From Stieleria tagensis (GTDB lineage Bacteria > Planctomycetota > Planctomycetia > Pirellulales > Pirellulaceae), in contig NZ_JAMYFE010000103.1 of NCBI RefSeq assembly GCF_024129865.1, positions 1-64,000 on the forward strand: a stretch of DNA of 64,000 bases, given 5' to 3'. The notes beneath the pieces are model-generated. The model was not told where the DNA came from, did no database searches, and saw only the letters and a list, made by a program, of their open reading frames with translations. Positions 51,297 through 60,967 of this stretch are shown here, piece by piece. A program made the translations under genes and the position numbers. Position 1 is the first letter of the stretch; the number at the start of each line of letters is the position of its first letter.

Positions 51297-53001
51297 GGGA
51301 CGCTACGAACAACTATTGAACCGATTGCTTGACGACGAATTGTCCGCAAGTGAAGTTCAGGAATTTCAGGCAATCTTAAACAGCAATGTAAGTCTGGCCA
51401 GTGAGGCAAGCCAGCGACTTGCCGAACATCGTCTTTTGGGAATGGTCCACCAGCCTTTTGATGCAGATGCATTTAGCAACTCGGTCATGAGCTCATTGAC
51501 CGCTTCGGACGCTCGAACCGTTGAGTCCATTCTTAGCGAAACAGGCGTTTCGACTGGCAAGAAACCACTGCCATCAAATAATTGGACGAAATATTCGACC
51601 ACCGTCGTTTTGGGAAGCCTTGCTGCTTTGTTGCTGTTGGGGCTTGGGCTATTTGTCTGGAGTGAGCGTGCGGCGACAAGAACGCTGGTGCAGGGGGGAG
51701 TCTCCGTCGAAGTGCCGCAGCTGGTGGTTGCGACGCTGTTGCTGTCAGAGAATTGTGCCTGGGTGAGTGGAGATGTTCTCCAGCCAGAGCTGTCAGAAGG
51801 GGAACGGTTGAAGAAAGGGAACCTAACGCTGAAATCCGGTCTCGCGGTGATCCGATTCGATGGGGGAGCAGAAGTTGTTTTGCAAGGCAAATGTTCCCTG
51901 GTGCTGTTGTCCGCCGGAAGTGTGCAAGTGGATCAGGGAGATGTGATCGTTCGCGCTGCCGACGAGGCGACTGGTTTCCGAGTGCAAACTCCGTCGTCAG
52001 AACTGATCGATTTGGGAACCGAGTTCTCTGTGAGTGTCGGTGACGGTGGCCAGACGAAACTCAACGTCCTTGAAGGAGAGGTGTCGATACGCCCACGAAA
52101 CTTGAATGCCAGCCAAAGCAGCCTGTTGAGCGAAGGCAAATCAGTGGTCGTGAAAGATGCCGCTTCGCCACCACAGTCCTCACCGCACGACGATCTTCGT
52201 TTTGCATCCGTGATTCGCAACGCCAATCCTCGTAGCCGACCCAATCTGCGATTCGCTTACGACGGATTTTTCTACGATGAAGGACAGGTTCCTCTTTCCG
52301 AAAGTACTAAGGGCAAAGGCTGGCAGGGACCGTGGAGAAAGCGATCACCGCAGGAGGGCTATCGCGAGGATCAGGACACCACGGATGCTCTTAGCATTGT
52401 TCAGGGGAAGATGAATGTGACCTGGGGCGTGCAAGGCGGCCAATTGGGCATGCTGGAAATGCCTGCTGGTGTGACCGTCCGGCTTCGTGAGATGACACGC
52501 TCGATCGATCTCAGCAAAAGCGGTGTGTATTATTTCAGTCTGATGGTGCGCGAGCCAGACCACGTGAAACGTCGGACCCGATCGCAGCCACGAGAACGCA
52601 TTCGACTCACGTTCCGGAGTGAGCAAGACTACAACGGCGAATCACTTAGTTTTGGCATCGCCAGTGGCGGAAAGCCGCGTGTGTTGACCGGAACGGGAGT
52701 CGGATTTGTCTGCTCGTCCAAGGCTCCGACGAATCAAACCACGCTCTGGATCGGAAAAATTGTCAGTCGGGCAAACGGCGAGGACGAAGTCTTTTATCGG
52801 ATTTTTGGTGAAGACGAAGAATTGTTTGGCGACCAGTGGAACTGGGCAGAACCCGCCGAGTGGGACGTTGCCAGTCGCAACCTGGATCTGTCGGCGCGAC
52901 TGAATCTCGTCGTATTGACCTCCGAAGGCGTTGGCACACGTTACATTGACGAGCTGCGAATTGGCCCGACATGGCGTTCGGTTGCACCGTTACGACAATG
53001 A
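51289..53001 (+). CDS. FecR-domain membrane protein with C-terminal LamG-like region
   Basis: 570-aa paralogue of the protein at 21812-23494. The cytoplasmic N-terminus (MSEGRYEQLLNRLLDDELSA) is followed by a membrane helix at ~103-126 (TTVVLGSLAALLLLGLGLFV). The FecR-like domain is at ~175-285 (TPSSELIDLGTEFSVSVGDG, LNVLEGEVSIRP), and a beta-rich C-terminal part ends DELRIGPTWRSVAPLRQ. ATG 51289 overlaps the sigma gene by 8 bp, which supports a coupled sigma/anti-sigma-type pair. The C-terminal region shares GKGWQGPWRKR and TTLWIGKIV with its paralogue, so the two sense similar things or arose by cassette duplication. Confidence 0.87.
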   Translation: MSEGRYEQLLNRLLDDELSASEVQEFQAILNSNVSLASEASQRLAEHRLLGMVHQPFDADAFSNSVMSSLTASDARTVESILSETGVSTGKKPLPSNNWTKYSTTVVLGSLAALLLLGLGLFVWSERAATRTLVQGGVSVEVPQLVVATLLLSENCAWVSGDVLQPELSEGERLKKGNLTLKSGLAVIRFDGGAEVVLQGKCSLVLLSAGSVQVDQGDVIVRAADEATGFRVQTPSSELIDLGTEFSVSVGDGGQTKLNVLEGEVSIRPRNLNASQSSLLSEGKSVVVKDAASPPQSSPHDDLRFASVIRNANPRSRPNLRFAYDGFFYDEGQVPLSESTKGKGWQGPWRKRSPQEGYREDQDTTDALSIVQGKMNVTWGVQGGQLGMLEMPAGVTVRLREMTRSIDLSKSGVYYFSLMVREPDHVKRRTRSQPRERIRLTFRSEQDYNGESLSFGIASGGKPRVLTGTGVGFVCSSKAPTNQTTLWIGKIVSRANGEDEVFYRIFGEDEELFGDQWNWAEPAEWDVASRNLDLSARLNLVVLTSEGVGTRYIDELRIGPTWRSVAPLRQ

Positions 53002-53061
53002 CTGGACGAGAGATGGCTTCACGCAGTGCATGCAGTCGCCCTCACCACCAAGGAACCCACG

Positions 53062-54513
53062 ATGAAACGTCAATCGTCCGATCCATCCCAAGCAAACTCT
53101 GCGCTCTCGCGTCGACAATTTGGCAAGGCTTCAGCGGTCGCGATTGGTGCCTCCGCCGGTTTTCATTTTTTCCCCGCCTTGGCAAATAAGCGTCTGGAGA
53201 AACCGACCCTGGCCGCAATCGGAATCGGTGGCAAAGGCAATGCCGATAACAAGAATGCCGCCAAAGTCGGCTTTGAAATCGTTGCCCTTGTCGACATCGT
53301 TGATATAAAGAAATTGAAAAATGTGGCAAGACGTCTCAAGTCCGTCGCGGGATCTCGCGACGACCATCCCGACGCCGAGTTCTTTTCGGATTATCGCGAG
53401 ATGCTCTCGCAGATGGGTGACAAGGTTGACGCTGTCATGGTGTCGACGCCCGACCATCATCACTTCCATGCTTCGGCGTTAGCGATGCAGGCTGGCAAAC
53501 ATGTCTATTGCCAAAAGCCATTGACGCACGGCATTTGGGAAGCGAGACAATTGACGCAAATTGCCAAACAGACCGGCTTGAAAACTCAGATGGGTAACCA
53601 GGCTCACGCCAATGACGTGATGCGTCGTGGCGTCGAATTGATTCGCAGTGGGATCATCGGCAAAGTGCAGGAAATCCACGCCTGGACCAACCGCCCGATT
53701 TGGCCCCAGGGTTTTGCAGCGCGCCCTGAAAAACAGCCCGTCCCCGACGGGATTGATTGGCAGCAATGGATCGGCCCCGCACCATGGACCGACTACAGTC
53801 CCCACATCGCTCCGTTTGCTTGGCGAGGTTGGTGGGATTACGGCTGCGGCGCACTGGGCGACATGGCTTGCCATATCATGGACCTGGGTTACTGGGCCAT
53901 GAACCCAGGACCACCCCAAAGCGTTCGTGCAACGCAATCTGGTGCGACCGAATTGTCCGCGCCGATCAATTCAATCGTGACCTGGGATTTTGGCCCAAAT
54001 CAATACAGTGCCGCGGACGGGTTCAAATTTCATTGGTACGACGGCTATGTGAACGCAACGTTTGATCGCAAAAAATGGCAGCTTGAAAAGCACGGCGACC
54101 AATACAATCATCCCGCCGCAGACGTCTTGGATGGTCAGGATTTCGAGAAATTCGGCAGCGTGATCATTGGCAGCGAAGGCAAAATGTTTTTCAGACGAAG
54201 TGCTGGCTGGGTGATTACACCGGATGCACTCGCCGCCGACGCAAAATCGGTTCCAAAAACCTTGCCGCGAGCACCGCAGCAAAATAATTACGGTGAATGG
54301 ATAAGCGCGATTCAAGGCACGATTGATCAATCCGAATCGAATTTCTCACTCGCCGGACCGATGACCGAAACGATCCTGCTCGGTGTGCTGGCCCAACGGT
54401 TCCCAGAATCGTCGCTGGTGTGGAATGCTGAAGCCATGGAAATCCAAGGGCGCCCCGAATTGACCAAACACATCCATCGTGAATACCGCGACGGCTGGAA
54501 GATCGACGTCTAG
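53062..54513 (+). CDS. Gfo/Idh/MocA-family oxidoreductase, Tat-exported
   Basis: 483-aa predicted NAD(P)-dependent sugar oxidoreductase. AAGGA precedes ATG 53062. A twin-arginine leader (ALSRRQFGKASAVAIGASAG) predicts export with bound cofactor. The Rossmann domain starts AAIGIGGKGNADN, with VDAVMVSTPDHHHFHASALA and GKHVYCQKPLTHGIWEARQL carrying the family lysine (QKP, where EKP is commonest). The C-terminal substrate domain includes WDYGCGALGDMACHIMDLGY, typical of planctomycete members. It lies 60 bp after the FecR gene in the same direction and is probably under the same sigma factor. The substrate, perhaps a glycan-derived sugar, is not known. Confidence 0.92.
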   Translation: MKRQSSDPSQANSALSRRQFGKASAVAIGASAGFHFFPALANKRLEKPTLAAIGIGGKGNADNKNAAKVGFEIVALVDIVDIKKLKNVARRLKSVAGSRDDHPDAEFFSDYREMLSQMGDKVDAVMVSTPDHHHFHASALAMQAGKHVYCQKPLTHGIWEARQLTQIAKQTGLKTQMGNQAHANDVMRRGVELIRSGIIGKVQEIHAWTNRPIWPQGFAARPEKQPVPDGIDWQQWIGPAPWTDYSPHIAPFAWRGWWDYGCGALGDMACHIMDLGYWAMNPGPPQSVRATQSGATELSAPINSIVTWDFGPNQYSAADGFKFHWYDGYVNATFDRKKWQLEKHGDQYNHPAADVLDGQDFEKFGSVIIGSEGKMFFRRSAGWVITPDALAADAKSVPKTLPRAPQQNNYGEWISAIQGTIDQSESNFSLAGPMTETILLGVLAQRFPESSLVWNAEAMEIQGRPELTKHIHREYRDGWKIDV

Positions 54514-54739
54514 AATTCTCACCAGCGTCCACAACATCACGCCACGACTAGCAAGGTCGAGGCGACAAAGTCGGCACGCCTGGATCAATCCTGTTGCAGG
54601 GCCACGGCAACCCACTGCAATACCGGAACATTTGGGTCGTGGAAAGGTAGACCGGTTGATGATCCCACGATGCTCGGCATCGTCAACAGTTTTGGTGTGC
54701 CGTTTCGAGGTGCATGCGGCGGCTATCGTGCCGGTCACA

Positions 54740-56215
54740 TCAGGACCGAATCTGACTCCAGGTCAATTCGTGCGGCATCAGGTGCTTTTGAATCGAGACA
54801 GCGGCGGCGAGTCCTGCGGCTTCTCCCATGGGGACAGAGTTCCCGGTGACTCGATAACTGGAGTGGGCGATAAAGTCGCCGCTAATGCACCGGCCGGCCA
54901 GCAGCAATCCATCGACATCCTCGGCTACCAGCGCGGGATAGGGTATGTCGTACGGTTGATGGCCGCCTCTTTTAAAGGCGGTGTTGATTTCTTTGTTTCC
55001 GTGCGCGTCTAAAGCATGCACGTCGATTGGGAATCTTGCAGTACAGACAGATTCCTGATGTTTGAGACCGTTGGCAAGATCGCTCGCCGTGATCTTGTAG
55101 CGGCCACGGATCCGTCGACCTTCACGCACCCCAATCTGTTCGGCGGTCGCCACCACGGCGACGTTCTTCCATGGCCCACCAATGCGGCGCAGACCGTTAA
55201 CCAGTTCGTGAACTTCGCGACGAGCGCGGATCGTTGCCATGCTAATCGCGTTTGCGTCGAATGCGGAAACACCATACTCGTGATTGGTCATGATCGAAAA
55301 AATGTCACTGTGCAAATGCCGCAGCGTCGGCGCGCGGTAGGATGGGGACAATCCATGGTCCTCCATTAATTTCAATAACAAGCGTTTTGCCGCAGATTCT
55401 GTTTCTCGGATGTATGGTCGCACATCATCGGCATCGATCCCAGTCAACAACGCCATCATGGACATCGGTTGACACTCGCAATCTTTCCCCACGCCAAGGT
55501 CGAAACGACAACCTGCGTGGGCCGCCAGATCACCATCACCGCTGCAGTCGACGAATCGGTCGGCCAGCCATGTTTCACGTCCCGACTTGGACTCGGTCAA
55601 CACCGCGACCACACGTCGATTTGAGTCTGTGACGGCGCCGACAAGTCGCGTGTGTAAGCGGATTTTTACGCCCGCTTCGAGACAGACTTCTTCTAAGATC
55701 AGTTTCGCAATTTCGGGATCGTAAACGGTGCCATGGGTCTGGTTGGCCACCGCGCTGCCCTGCGTCGCAAACCGATGCAGCAATTCGGCCATGATTCCAG
55801 ACTTGTTCTCAGAATCCAGGATTTTGGTCAGAAGCCCTGCGGTCCAGACACCGCCCAAACAGCCTGCGACCTCGATCAATTGCACCGTAGCTCCGGCCCG
55901 GGCAGCGGCCAACGCCGCAGCGATTCCAGCCGGTCCACCCCCACAGACAAGCACGTCAGTTTTTCCCACCACGGGAATTGCACGCTGTTGCTCGAGCAAA
56001 GTCTGAGCGTTGGGGGAAAGTTCTGCCTGAGTGCGTAGCACATCACCGCCGAGCGGGTTCGCAACGCGGATTCCCTCGCTCGATTCCGCCGCCTGGGTGT
56101 CGGGCGAAGTGAGCGCGGCTGAAACAACCAACCCGCCGGCAGTGGTTTGCAGAAAGTTTCGGCGTGAGGTGGTTTGACGGTCCATGATTTTGATTGAGGG
56201 TTTGGGCTTCGACAT
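54740..56215 (-). CDS. FAD-dependent oxidoreductase, Tat-exported
   Basis: 491-aa flavoprotein of the FAD_oxidored type. The leader has twin arginines (RQTTSRRNFLQTTAGGLVVS). The dinucleotide-binding motif is near residue 88 (DVLVCGGGPAGIAAALAAAR, with GGGPAG). Family marks: AGCLGGVWTAGLLTKILDSE, RFVDCSGDGDLAAHAGCRFD, and near the C-terminus VDGLLLAGRCISGDFIAHSS, with RVTGNSVPMGEAAGLAAAV for the flavin. Start ATG 56215 is used; ATG 56185 is a possible alternative. It follows the 1532-aa redox protein by 44 bp in the same direction, so they are likely one operon. The 226-bp gap to the convergent oxidoreductase holds no gene. The substrate is unknown. Confidence 0.9.
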   Translation of the reverse strand: MSKPKPSIKIMDRQTTSRRNFLQTTAGGLVVSAALTSPDTQAAESSEGIRVANPLGGDVLRTQAELSPNAQTLLEQQRAIPVVGKTDVLVCGGGPAGIAAALAAARAGATVQLIEVAGCLGGVWTAGLLTKILDSENKSGIMAELLHRFATQGSAVANQTHGTVYDPEIAKLILEEVCLEAGVKIRLHTRLVGAVTDSNRRVVAVLTESKSGRETWLADRFVDCSGDGDLAAHAGCRFDLGVGKDCECQPMSMMALLTGIDADDVRPYIRETESAAKRLLLKLMEDHGLSPSYRAPTLRHLHSDIFSIMTNHEYGVSAFDANAISMATIRARREVHELVNGLRRIGGPWKNVAVVATAEQIGVREGRRIRGRYKITASDLANGLKHQESVCTARFPIDVHALDAHGNKEINTAFKRGGHQPYDIPYPALVAEDVDGLLLAGRCISGDFIAHSSYRVTGNSVPMGEAAGLAAAVSIQKHLMPHELTWSQIRS

Positions 56216-56259
56216 CGTTGACGCGGATGAATCCGAGTAGACAAATATGAGTCAATTGC

Positions 56260-59200
56260 CTAGTCGGTCACGACCATCGTTCCGTTCATGACCATCCAGT
56301 GACCGGGAAAGGTACAAAGGAAAGGATAGCGACCCGGCGTGGTTGGTGCGATGAAATAAATCGTTTCTTTCTGGCCCGCCGCCACGATGTCCGTGTGGGC
56401 GAGGATCTGATCCGACTGTGGAATGTATTGTCGAGCGAAGGCGTGGGGGTCTGCGATCATCTGATTGCCAAGCTCACCAACGTGTTGCAGCGAACCGCGT
56501 TTGACGAGCACCCAGTTATGGGGCACCACATCAGGATTCGAGAGCGTCAGCGCCAACGCCTCATTGGCACTGACAGTGAATTCGCGGGTGACGTAGCTGA
56601 GGTTACTGCCTGTTTCGATCTGGATATCCCGTGCATTCGCAATCTTTTTGTGCCACCGATTAGGCGTGCGTTCGGTCAAGGACGCCAAGTCGACCAGTAG
56701 TGGATGAGCTGCAATTTGTTTTTCACGGCGCTGGTAACCTTCAAACTCGGTGAACGGTTTGTCGAGTCGATGGATCGTGACGAATAGATCGTGACCACTG
56801 CCCGCGGGATTTAGAGACATCGGCTCGTGGCGATTGACGTGCATTCGCAGATGCAACTGGTTGACCGGTTGTAACTGCGGTATTTCCAGAAACAGCGAAT
56901 GCCCATCGTCCAGGACGTGTGCCGCTTGAATTCGCAAGGGATCGTGCCCCGGAGTCCCCAAGTGTGTGCACGAATACTCCGGTGACCCGTACCCGCCGCT
57001 GTATCGATAGTTCCAACATTGTGCAAAATGTTGGGCCGGATCGGCGGCGATGCCGACATCAAGCGGTTTTTCAAATGTGATGCGAATCCCATTCTCATAG
57101 GTGTGGAATCCGGTCGGCACTTGCACGGCGTCGCCGGTGAAACGAATGCGTTGGAAACAACCATCGTCGCTGGTGTAAGTTCCCCATCCGGACATTCCCG
57201 AGACATACAGTTGGCCGTCCAGCGGATGAAAACGACCGCGATGCACGCCTGACAAAAAATCGCCGGCAAGTGGAATCACCGCGCCTTGAAGTTGATCTTC
57301 GACCTCGTCACGGAGCACGGCAAACCAGGTGCCGGCGCCAAACGAAAAATGCAACAACTGGTCTGCCAGCGGCCCAAAGGAGTCGCTGTCCACATGGACT
57401 TGACCGCCACTGGAGTTATCGACTCCACGGGGCAGGAATACCAGCGGCAATTCCGGTGGCTCGCCATTGCGAGGACCCCCGTATCCGTGGTGAGGCGGAG
57501 AGTCGGCTTTTTGGGACGAGGCATGCCTGACCGCATGGATCGCTGACGCGGGCGTCCATCCGCCTTCGGAGACCGGTACGGTGACGGTCCCATCGGACAG
57601 GATGCCCAAGCCATCGGGATTGCGAAAACCGGTTGCAACCACAGTTGCGTTCTTTCCATCCGATGAAATTCGCATCAAGCCCTGATTGCCCGACGCGGTG
57701 TAGAAATGACCGTGTTGGTCGCGTTGCAAACCACAGATGAAATCATGACCTGCCGGCGACGTGATCAACGCGTTGCTAAAACATTCGTAAAAATCGGCTT
57801 CACCGTCGTCGTTCAGGTCCGTCAGCCGTGTCAATTGGTCTCGACATTGAACATAGACTTGGCCCTTGGCCACTACCAAACCCAACGCATGATGGAGTCC
57901 GGAAGCAAAACGTGTCCAACGCGCCACACCCGGATGTTCCGCGTCCGCATTCAGTCCACTGACTCGCCACACGTCACCTTGCATCGTACACACCAAGGCA
58001 CTGCCGTCATCCAGGAAGTCGTGTCCTCCGCAGGAGATGAGCGCATCCCAAGGGTTTTCAAATGGCAGCTCAATCGTATCAATCGCATAGGGACGTTGCG
58101 TGCCTGGAGTGATGTCCGTTTCGATCGTCTCGGGCCATTGTCGTTTTCCCCCCGCCGTGAGGTGGCGCAGCGGATGCTCATCCGCAGGTGCCACATCGCG
58201 AACAAATTTGCCGTCATCCACCCAGGCGGAATCGAGATACTTCACCTCGTCGATCGTGTATGAGAAAACGGTCCGTTGACCATTTCGATAAAATCCATGG
58301 TACTCAAATGCACCAACGATCGGCGTTGTAGTTGGCACCGAGATTAGCGTTCCGTCCGGTCGTAACCCGCCCAGGAATCCTTCTCGGACCGAGCTGAATT
58401 TGACAAAGCCGCCGGTCCAGACAGCATCGAAGGACAACGTGTCCGGGTTGAAGCAGGCTGACATTTCACCATCGTCACCGAGACGAACACAAACGCCACG
58501 TGGAACGGTGATCCCGTCGGCCCGAAACACGCCAGCTTGCAGCGAACCGAGTTTCGTTGCGTTCCAGCGGTCATCGGCCCAATCCGCTTCGCTCTGGTTG
58601 CCCCAATGTCCCTGCTGGCCGCCATCAAGTCCTGGATAGGCGCCGACCAGCATCGGCAATTGTGATTGTTGACGAAAATGTTCGGCTTGTTTCGTGTAGA
58701 AGTCGTACACCCGATCACGATTCACCCGATCGCTAGCATGGGGCCAATTCACGCGATGCAGTGGGGCGTTGGTCAATGGAAACTCTACCGGGCCGTGCAT
58801 TTGGCTATTGGCGATCACGTGCCGGAGTGATTCAGAAAGTGGTTCACCGTCGCGTCCCAATTCGCCCAGGAATCGAATCAGATCCAGTTGTTGTTGTGGC
58901 GACATCGCGGCGGTCAATCCATCGGGCATCACCGAGCCCCCGGCTATCTGCTCTTCGATTTCGTCGTTCAACACCGTGACCAACCTGTCCGATGCCAACT
59001 CTCGAATGACCAATGACCGGTGGTCCGAGCTGTGCTTGAACCCGGACACGACGTTGCCATCGGTCGTCAAGATTTTCCATGTGATGTATTCGGGTGCCAC
59101 CTCGCGCCGAGGCCAAAGGATGGATTCAACAATCTGATTCAAGGTGCGATCCTTGGCGATCGCGGACAAGTCTGGCCCGATCGTCCCCCCGTGCGAGCCA

Positions 59201-60858
59201 ATCTTGTGGCAGGACAGACAGGCACCCTTTGCATCGGCAAAGACACTCGCCCCTCGGACTGCGTCACCCGATACCTGAGCCTGCTGGACGAGTCTGAGCA
59301 CTCGGGATTCGTCATAGGGCTTCTGAGCCGAATCGGCGTTCGGTTCGAAATCAATAATCTCAGCGGGAAGTCCGGCTTGGTGTTTTTTGGACAGCGGCAT
59401 CGCCGCGTTCCCGTCCTCGGACGTCCACAACTTGAGTGTTGATGCGTCACGAGTCACCTGAAGAACCGGTTCACCGTTGAACTCACGCACTCCCTTGGAA
59501 AGACGCAGCCAATGGATCTCGCCGTCACATCCGAATCTGCCCTCGACAAGTCGCCCGATGCCCAGTTCACCGGGGACACTCGCGAGTTGATCCGTGGAAA
59601 CGATTTGTTGGTCCGCGACCGGTTTCCCATCGACGTAGAGGCGGATGCGATTGTGTTCATAGACCATCGAGATCGTATGCGGTTTCCCATCACAAATCAT
59701 CGCAGTGGAATGAACGTGGTCGGGGGCTTTCCCGGGCAGATAGGCCGTCAATCGACCGCTGCCATTCATGGAGAACAGCTCCCAGTGATCGGATGATCGT
59801 TTTGGATCACTTGCCACTAAAATGTTATAGCGGTCGCTGCTTGCGAGAGTCGCACGGACTTCGACGGTGATTGGAGGTGTCCGATAGTCGTCCGAGCCCG
59901 GATAGAGATGTCCTGTACGGGCTTCGTCGGACGGATCTGGTTTGGCAAAAGCTTGCGGGGTCGGTGGCAGCGGGCCGCCGCTGCCGGGCGCTCGCAACTC
60001 CCTGGCAATCCAGGCTAGCCCGTCGAGGTTCTCTTGCAGCGATTCGGCTGCGTCGAGCGCGTCACGGTGATCGAGAATTCCAATCGGTCCCTCATAATCG
60101 CTTTCGACCACCACCCGAATCATCTCTAGTTCGTGCTGCCCTTTTCCAATCCCGAGAATTTTTGGTTGCTCGTTTGGATTCATCCCATTCAGATTCAAAC
60201 AGAGCAAAAACGGCTTCATCAACGCGAACGAGGCGGCCCAATCCGTGATGTGTTCGTGTGCATGATGAAAGTTGTAGACGATTCCAACATGGTCTTGGCC
60301 GAGCTCATGCAAACGTTGGCAAACGGCAACCAGATTGCGTGGCTGCCCACCCCAACCGCCGTGGTTGTACAGCCCAAGTGCACATCCCATCGCCGCAGTG
60401 CGTCGAGCTAAAGGAAGCATTTTTTGCGCCGCGGCGTCGACCTTCTCTGCCTGAGTTTCTCCAACGCTGTCGCCGAGGGTTTGCCAGATTTGAGGGTGCA
60501 GCTGATATTTTGCAAATAGCTTGAATGCTTCTTCGTGAGCTCCCCAAAATGCGAAAAACTCGATCCCTTGCTTTTGGTATTCCTGAATCTCTTGTTCGAA
60601 TTCAGGAACATGCTTCGCTCTCCAATCGTAGGCCGACCGCGTGATGCCCCGTTCTTTCAACATCGCAGCCCGCTCAGCAGGCGAGCGCTGTTTGGCGTCA
60701 AACGGAACAATGCACCAGGCCACCAAATTTTTGCGTCCCAGTAGATCTGCCCCGTCCGCTGCATGTAACGGCGTTTCCAGGCCAAACGCACCGCCTGAGA
60801 TAAGCATGCATAGCAGACAGAGGGCGATTGCCTTGCGTGCGACTGTTGTAGCGATCAC
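56260..60858 (-). CDS. 1532-aa exported redox protein: TIM barrel, LamG, cytochrome c, propeller, cupredoxin
   Basis: The start is GTG 60858 (AAGGA nine bases upstream), opening a signal peptide (~1-33). Residues ~40-290 look like a xylose-isomerase-like TIM barrel (GLYNHGGWGGQPRNLVAVCQ, HVGIVYNFHHAHEH). Residues ~300-465 are LamG-like. A cytochrome c domain has CLSCH at 547-551 and a likely axial Met near 644 (GSVMPDG). Residues ~690-1250 resemble a glucose-dehydrogenase-like beta-propeller (CGGHDFLDDGSALVCTMQGD, GHDFICGLQRDQHGHFY). Residues ~1415-1532 are azurin-like with copper ligands His1447, Cys1515, His1520 and Met1524 (VPHNWV; CTFPGHWMVM). The protein could pass electrons from sugar to haem to copper; this is inference. 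Confidence 0.85.
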   Translation of the reverse strand: MIATTVARKAIALCLLCMLISGGAFGLETPLHAADGADLLGRKNLVAWCIVPFDAKQRSPAERAAMLKERGITRSAYDWRAKHVPEFEQEIQEYQKQGIEFFAFWGAHEEAFKLFAKYQLHPQIWQTLGDSVGETQAEKVDAAAQKMLPLARRTAAMGCALGLYNHGGWGGQPRNLVAVCQRLHELGQDHVGIVYNFHHAHEHITDWAASFALMKPFLLCLNLNGMNPNEQPKILGIGKGQHELEMIRVVVESDYEGPIGILDHRDALDAAESLQENLDGLAWIARELRAPGSGGPLPPTPQAFAKPDPSDEARTGHLYPGSDDYRTPPITVEVRATLASSDRYNILVASDPKRSSDHWELFSMNGSGRLTAYLPGKAPDHVHSTAMICDGKPHTISMVYEHNRIRLYVDGKPVADQQIVSTDQLASVPGELGIGRLVEGRFGCDGEIHWLRLSKGVREFNGEPVLQVTRDASTLKLWTSEDGNAAMPLSKKHQAGLPAEIIDFEPNADSAQKPYDESRVLRLVQQAQVSGDAVRGASVFADAKGACLSCHKIGSHGGTIGPDLSAIAKDRTLNQIVESILWPRREVAPEYITWKILTTDGNVVSGFKHSSDHRSLVIRELASDRLVTVLNDEIEEQIAGGSVMPDGLTAAMSPQQQLDLIRFLGELGRDGEPLSESLRHVIANSQMHGPVEFPLTNAPLHRVNWPHASDRVNRDRVYDFYTKQAEHFRQQSQLPMLVGAYPGLDGGQQGHWGNQSEADWADDRWNATKLGSLQAGVFRADGITVPRGVCVRLGDDGEMSACFNPDTLSFDAVWTGGFVKFSSVREGFLGGLRPDGTLISVPTTTPIVGAFEYHGFYRNGQRTVFSYTIDEVKYLDSAWVDDGKFVRDVAPADEHPLRHLTAGGKRQWPETIETDITPGTQRPYAIDTIELPFENPWDALISCGGHDFLDDGSALVCTMQGDVWRVSGLNADAEHPGVARWTRFASGLHHALGLVVAKGQVYVQCRDQLTRLTDLNDDGEADFYECFSNALITSPAGHDFICGLQRDQHGHFYTASGNQGLMRISSDGKNATVVATGFRNPDGLGILSDGTVTVPVSEGGWTPASAIHAVRHASSQKADSPPHHGYGGPRNGEPPELPLVFLPRGVDNSSGGQVHVDSDSFGPLADQLLHFSFGAGTWFAVLRDEVEDQLQGAVIPLAGDFLSGVHRGRFHPLDGQLYVSGMSGWGTYTSDDGCFQRIRFTGDAVQVPTGFHTYENGIRITFEKPLDVGIAADPAQHFAQCWNYRYSGGYGSPEYSCTHLGTPGHDPLRIQAAHVLDDGHSLFLEIPQLQPVNQLHLRMHVNRHEPMSLNPAGSGHDLFVTIHRLDKPFTEFEGYQRREKQIAAHPLLVDLASLTERTPNRWHKKIANARDIQIETGSNLSYVTREFTVSANEALALTLSNPDVVPHNWVLVKRGSLQHVGELGNQMIADPHAFARQYIPQSDQILAHTDIVAAGQKETIYFIAPTTPGRYPFLCTFPGHWMVMNGTMVVTD

Positions 60859-60967
60859 CGAGCAAAATCCTTGGTTTTAAGTTGGGTTGTGACAACGCTG
60901 TCGCGATCATCTTCTATGCTTCTTCCATCATGGATGCACAGTTTGCTTTTCAATCAACGCATTGCAG

